Shown: piece after piece, positions 7,116 to 8,016 of the stretch
Layout of the letters: every line of letters starts with the position of its first letter
Numbering within the stretch: the stretch's first letter is position 1
The notes under the pieces: model-generated
What the model saw: only the letters and a program-made list of their open reading frames with translations
Told to the model about the DNA's origin: nothing
The model's database searches: none
Translations under genes and position numbers: made by a program
Assembly (NCBI GenBank): GCA_023266695.1
Contig: JAHFPO010000110.1
Location: 1 to 8,016 of the forward strand
Reading direction: 5' to 3'
Length of the DNA: 8,016 bases
From: Hyphomicrobiales bacterium
Lineage (GTDB): Bacteria; Pseudomonadota; Alphaproteobacteria; Rhizobiales; Xanthobacteraceae

Positions 7116-7642
7116 AGCTCGACCGTCGGCTTCTGATCGTCGATGACGACAAGTCGTTCCTGGAACGCCTCGCCCGTGCCATGGAAAGCCGGGGCTTCGA
7201 GGTGACCACCGCGGGATCGATCGCCGAAGGTCTCACCAAGGTTTCCTCCGCTCCGCCGGCTTTCGCGGTGGTGGACATGCGGCTCGGCGACGGCAGCGGC
7301 ATCGAGGTGATCTCGGCCTTGAAGGAGCGTCGTCCCGACGCGCGTGCCATCATCCTCACCGGCTACGGCAATATCGCGACGGCGGTGACCGCGGTGAAGC
7401 TCGGCGCCGTCGATTATCTCGCCAAGCCTGCCGATGCCGACGATGTCTATGCGGCGCTGACCGCTGCTCCCGGCGGGAAGGCCGAACCGCCCGAGAGACC
7501 GATGTCGGCGGACCGCGTCCGTTGGGAACATATCCAGCGGGTCTACGAGCTGTGCGGACGCAATGTGTCGGAAACGGCGCGCCGTCTCAACATGCACCGC
7601 CGCACCCTGCAACGGATTCTGGCCAAGCGCGCCCCGCGTTAG
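7106..7642 (+). CDS. regA: Redox response regulator RegA/PrrA/ActR family
   Basis: DNA-binding partner of RegB, 178 residues, controlling redox-dependent genes (respiration, carbon and nitrogen fixation, photosynthesis in those that have it). The receiver domain has the acidic pocket DDD at 13-15, phospho-acceptor Asp57 in VVDMRLGDGSG, Thr85 in LTGYG and Lys107 in AKPAD. A Pro-rich linker (about 121-133) joins a Fis-type helix-turn-helix whose end, SETARRLNMHRRTLQRILAK, is the family's near-invariant signature. Cys150 in YELCGRN aligns with the redox cysteine of R. capsulatus RegA (Asp63 and Cys156 there, the same 93-residue spacing as here). The ATG at 7106 lacks a clear Shine-Dalgarno; ATG 7112 is an alternative start. 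The gene follows regB by 100 bp on the same strand and ends in a hairpin repeat. Confidence 0.96.
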   Translation: MEMKLDRRLLIVDDDKSFLERLARAMESRGFEVTTAGSIAEGLTKVSSAPPAFAVVDMRLGDGSGIEVISALKERRPDARAIILTGYGNIATAVTAVKLGAVDYLAKPADADDVYAALTAAPGGKAEPPERPMSADRVRWEHIQRVYELCGRNVSETARRLNMHRRTLQRILAKRAPR

Positions 7643-7690
7643 GGCGTGATCCCGAAAAGTGGGAACCGGTTTTCGGATAAGATCACGCCC
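7642..7690. repeat. Dispersed hairpin repeat element of Rhizobiales type, likely regA 3' structure
   Basis: Outer perfect 10-bp arms GGGCGTGATC (7642-7651) and GATCACGCCC (7681-7690) enclose a second inverted repeat, CCGAAAA (7652-7658) with TTTTCGG (7670-7676). The left arm uses the last base of the regA stop codon. From memory, near-identical gatc-flanked elements with a gaaaag-ggttttc core occur in many intergenic copies in Bradyrhizobium and related genomes. No U-run follows, so it more likely protects or ends the mRNA as a stable stem than acts as a classic intrinsic terminator. Confidence 0.75.
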
Positions 7691-7827
7691 AAAATCAAAA
7701 TGTGAGCGGGGCAGGCCGATTCAATTCGAACTGATCAGACTCTAGCCGCGCGACGGCTTGCAAACCGCTGAACTGGGTTGCCGGAGTTCAGAACAGCTCG
7801 CGCTCGACGAGGCTCGGGCGGCTGACG

Positions 7828-7856
7828 TTGCAGGGGCGGCGGCGATCGGTTAAGTC
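7828..7856 (+). promoter_or_regulatory. Candidate promoter of tRNA-Arg
   Basis: TTGCAG (7828-7833) and TAAGTC (7851-7856) are 17 nt apart and would start transcription near 7862, a few bases before the tRNA. Both boxes are partial matches to consensus. The remainder of 7691-7827 holds no gene that I can support; it contains only small dyads, such as CTGATCAG (7731-7738) and CTGAAC/GTTCAG (7768-7773 with 7786-7791). Confidence 0.3.
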
Positions 7857-7868
7857 AGACTCGGACAG

Positions 7869-7945
7869 GCGCCCGTAGCTCAGCTGGATAGAGTGCTGCC
7901 CTCCGAAGGCAGAGGTCACAGGTTCGAATCCTGTCGGGCGCGCCA
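7869..7945 (+). tRNA. tRNA-Arg (anticodon CCG)
   Basis: Complete 77-nt tRNA with an encoded CCA end. The acceptor stem is GCGCCCG (7869-7875) with CGGGCGC (7935-7941), the discriminator is G at 7942 and CCA occupies 7943-7945. The anticodon stem CTGCC/GGCAG (7896-7900 with 7908-7912) encloses the loop CTCCGAA, giving anticodon CCG (7903-7905), which reads the CGG arginine codon. The D-loop AGCTCAGCTGGATAGAG and T-loop GGTTCGAATCC are canonical. CGG is common in GC-rich genomes such as this one. Confidence 0.97.
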
Positions 7946-7971
7946 CTTCTTACGAATGTACCGGATGCAGC

Positions 7972-8002
7972 ACGCGCCCCAGGCGCGTTATCGTCCTTTT
8001 TT
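7972..8002 (+). terminator. Possible terminator after tRNA-Arg
   Basis: ACGCGCC (7972-7978) and GGCGCGT (7982-7988) form a perfect 7-bp stem with a 3-nt loop. A T6 run follows at 7997-8002. The T-run is 8 nt from the stem, which is farther than usual for an intrinsic terminator, so this is only a candidate. Confidence 0.4.
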
Positions 8003-8016
8003 ATATTTATTCTTGT

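Noticed and set aside
6331..7359. 342-codon minus-strand frame over regB and regA
   Set aside because: Antisense to clearly conserved kinase and regulator motifs, with Ser/Arg-rich low-information composition; a codon-bias shadow.
7691..7868. Possible small gene or degraded gene between regA and tRNA-Arg
   Set aside because: No open frame with coding character or ribosome site was found; only short dyads and a weak tRNA promoter.

Overview
The window is GC-rich, gene-dense chromosomal DNA that looks alphaproteobacterial, most likely Hyphomicrobiales (Rhizobiales: the Bradyrhizobium, Beijerinckia or Methylocystis side). The grounds are a RegB/RegA-type (ActS/ActR, PrrB/PrrA) redox two-component pair with a near-invariant RegA C-terminus, a cytoplasmic PhaZ-type polyhydroxyalkanoate depolymerase, a rhizobial-looking PBP1A tail, and a gatc-rich intergenic hairpin repeat of a kind I recognise from that order. 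The species is not identifiable from sequence alone.

Layout, left to right. Positions 1-1566 (+) hold the 3' part of a class A penicillin-binding protein, cut by the window edge. It converges on a leftward pair: a YgjP/DUF45-type zinc metallopeptidase (1583-2347, -) preceded by phaZ (2438-3796, -). Further right is a leftward ABC-2 exporter operon, ATPase 4709-5476 (-) then permease 3900-4712 (-), joined by a 4-nt GTGA overlap. Divergent from it, across a 140-bp gap, is regB (5617-7005, +) followed by regA (7106-7642, +). A hairpin repeat abuts the regA stop codon, and a complete tRNA-Arg(CCG) lies at 7869-7945. The last 20 bases or so are strikingly AT-rich.

How the parts may work together. 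PBP1A builds peptidoglycan. PhaZ mobilises stored polyester, and its upstream region has a perfect TTGCA-n-TGCAA dyad on the predicted transcription start, which suggests a PhaR-type repressor. RegB/RegA senses redox or quinone state and typically governs respiration, carbon and nitrogen fixation. PHA is an electron and carbon sink, so a metabolic link is conceivable, but nothing in the sequence proves one. The exporter's substrate is unknown.

I see no CRISPR array, transposase, toxin-antitoxin pair, phage gene or clear defence locus, and no convincing undescribed multi-gene system. The points most worth a second look are small: the dyad before phaZ, paired ATTCGAAT palindromes before the metallopeptidase, a 24-bp perfect palindrome inside the regB 3' end, a short leader frame ending at the regA start, and the tRNA with an AT-rich flank.
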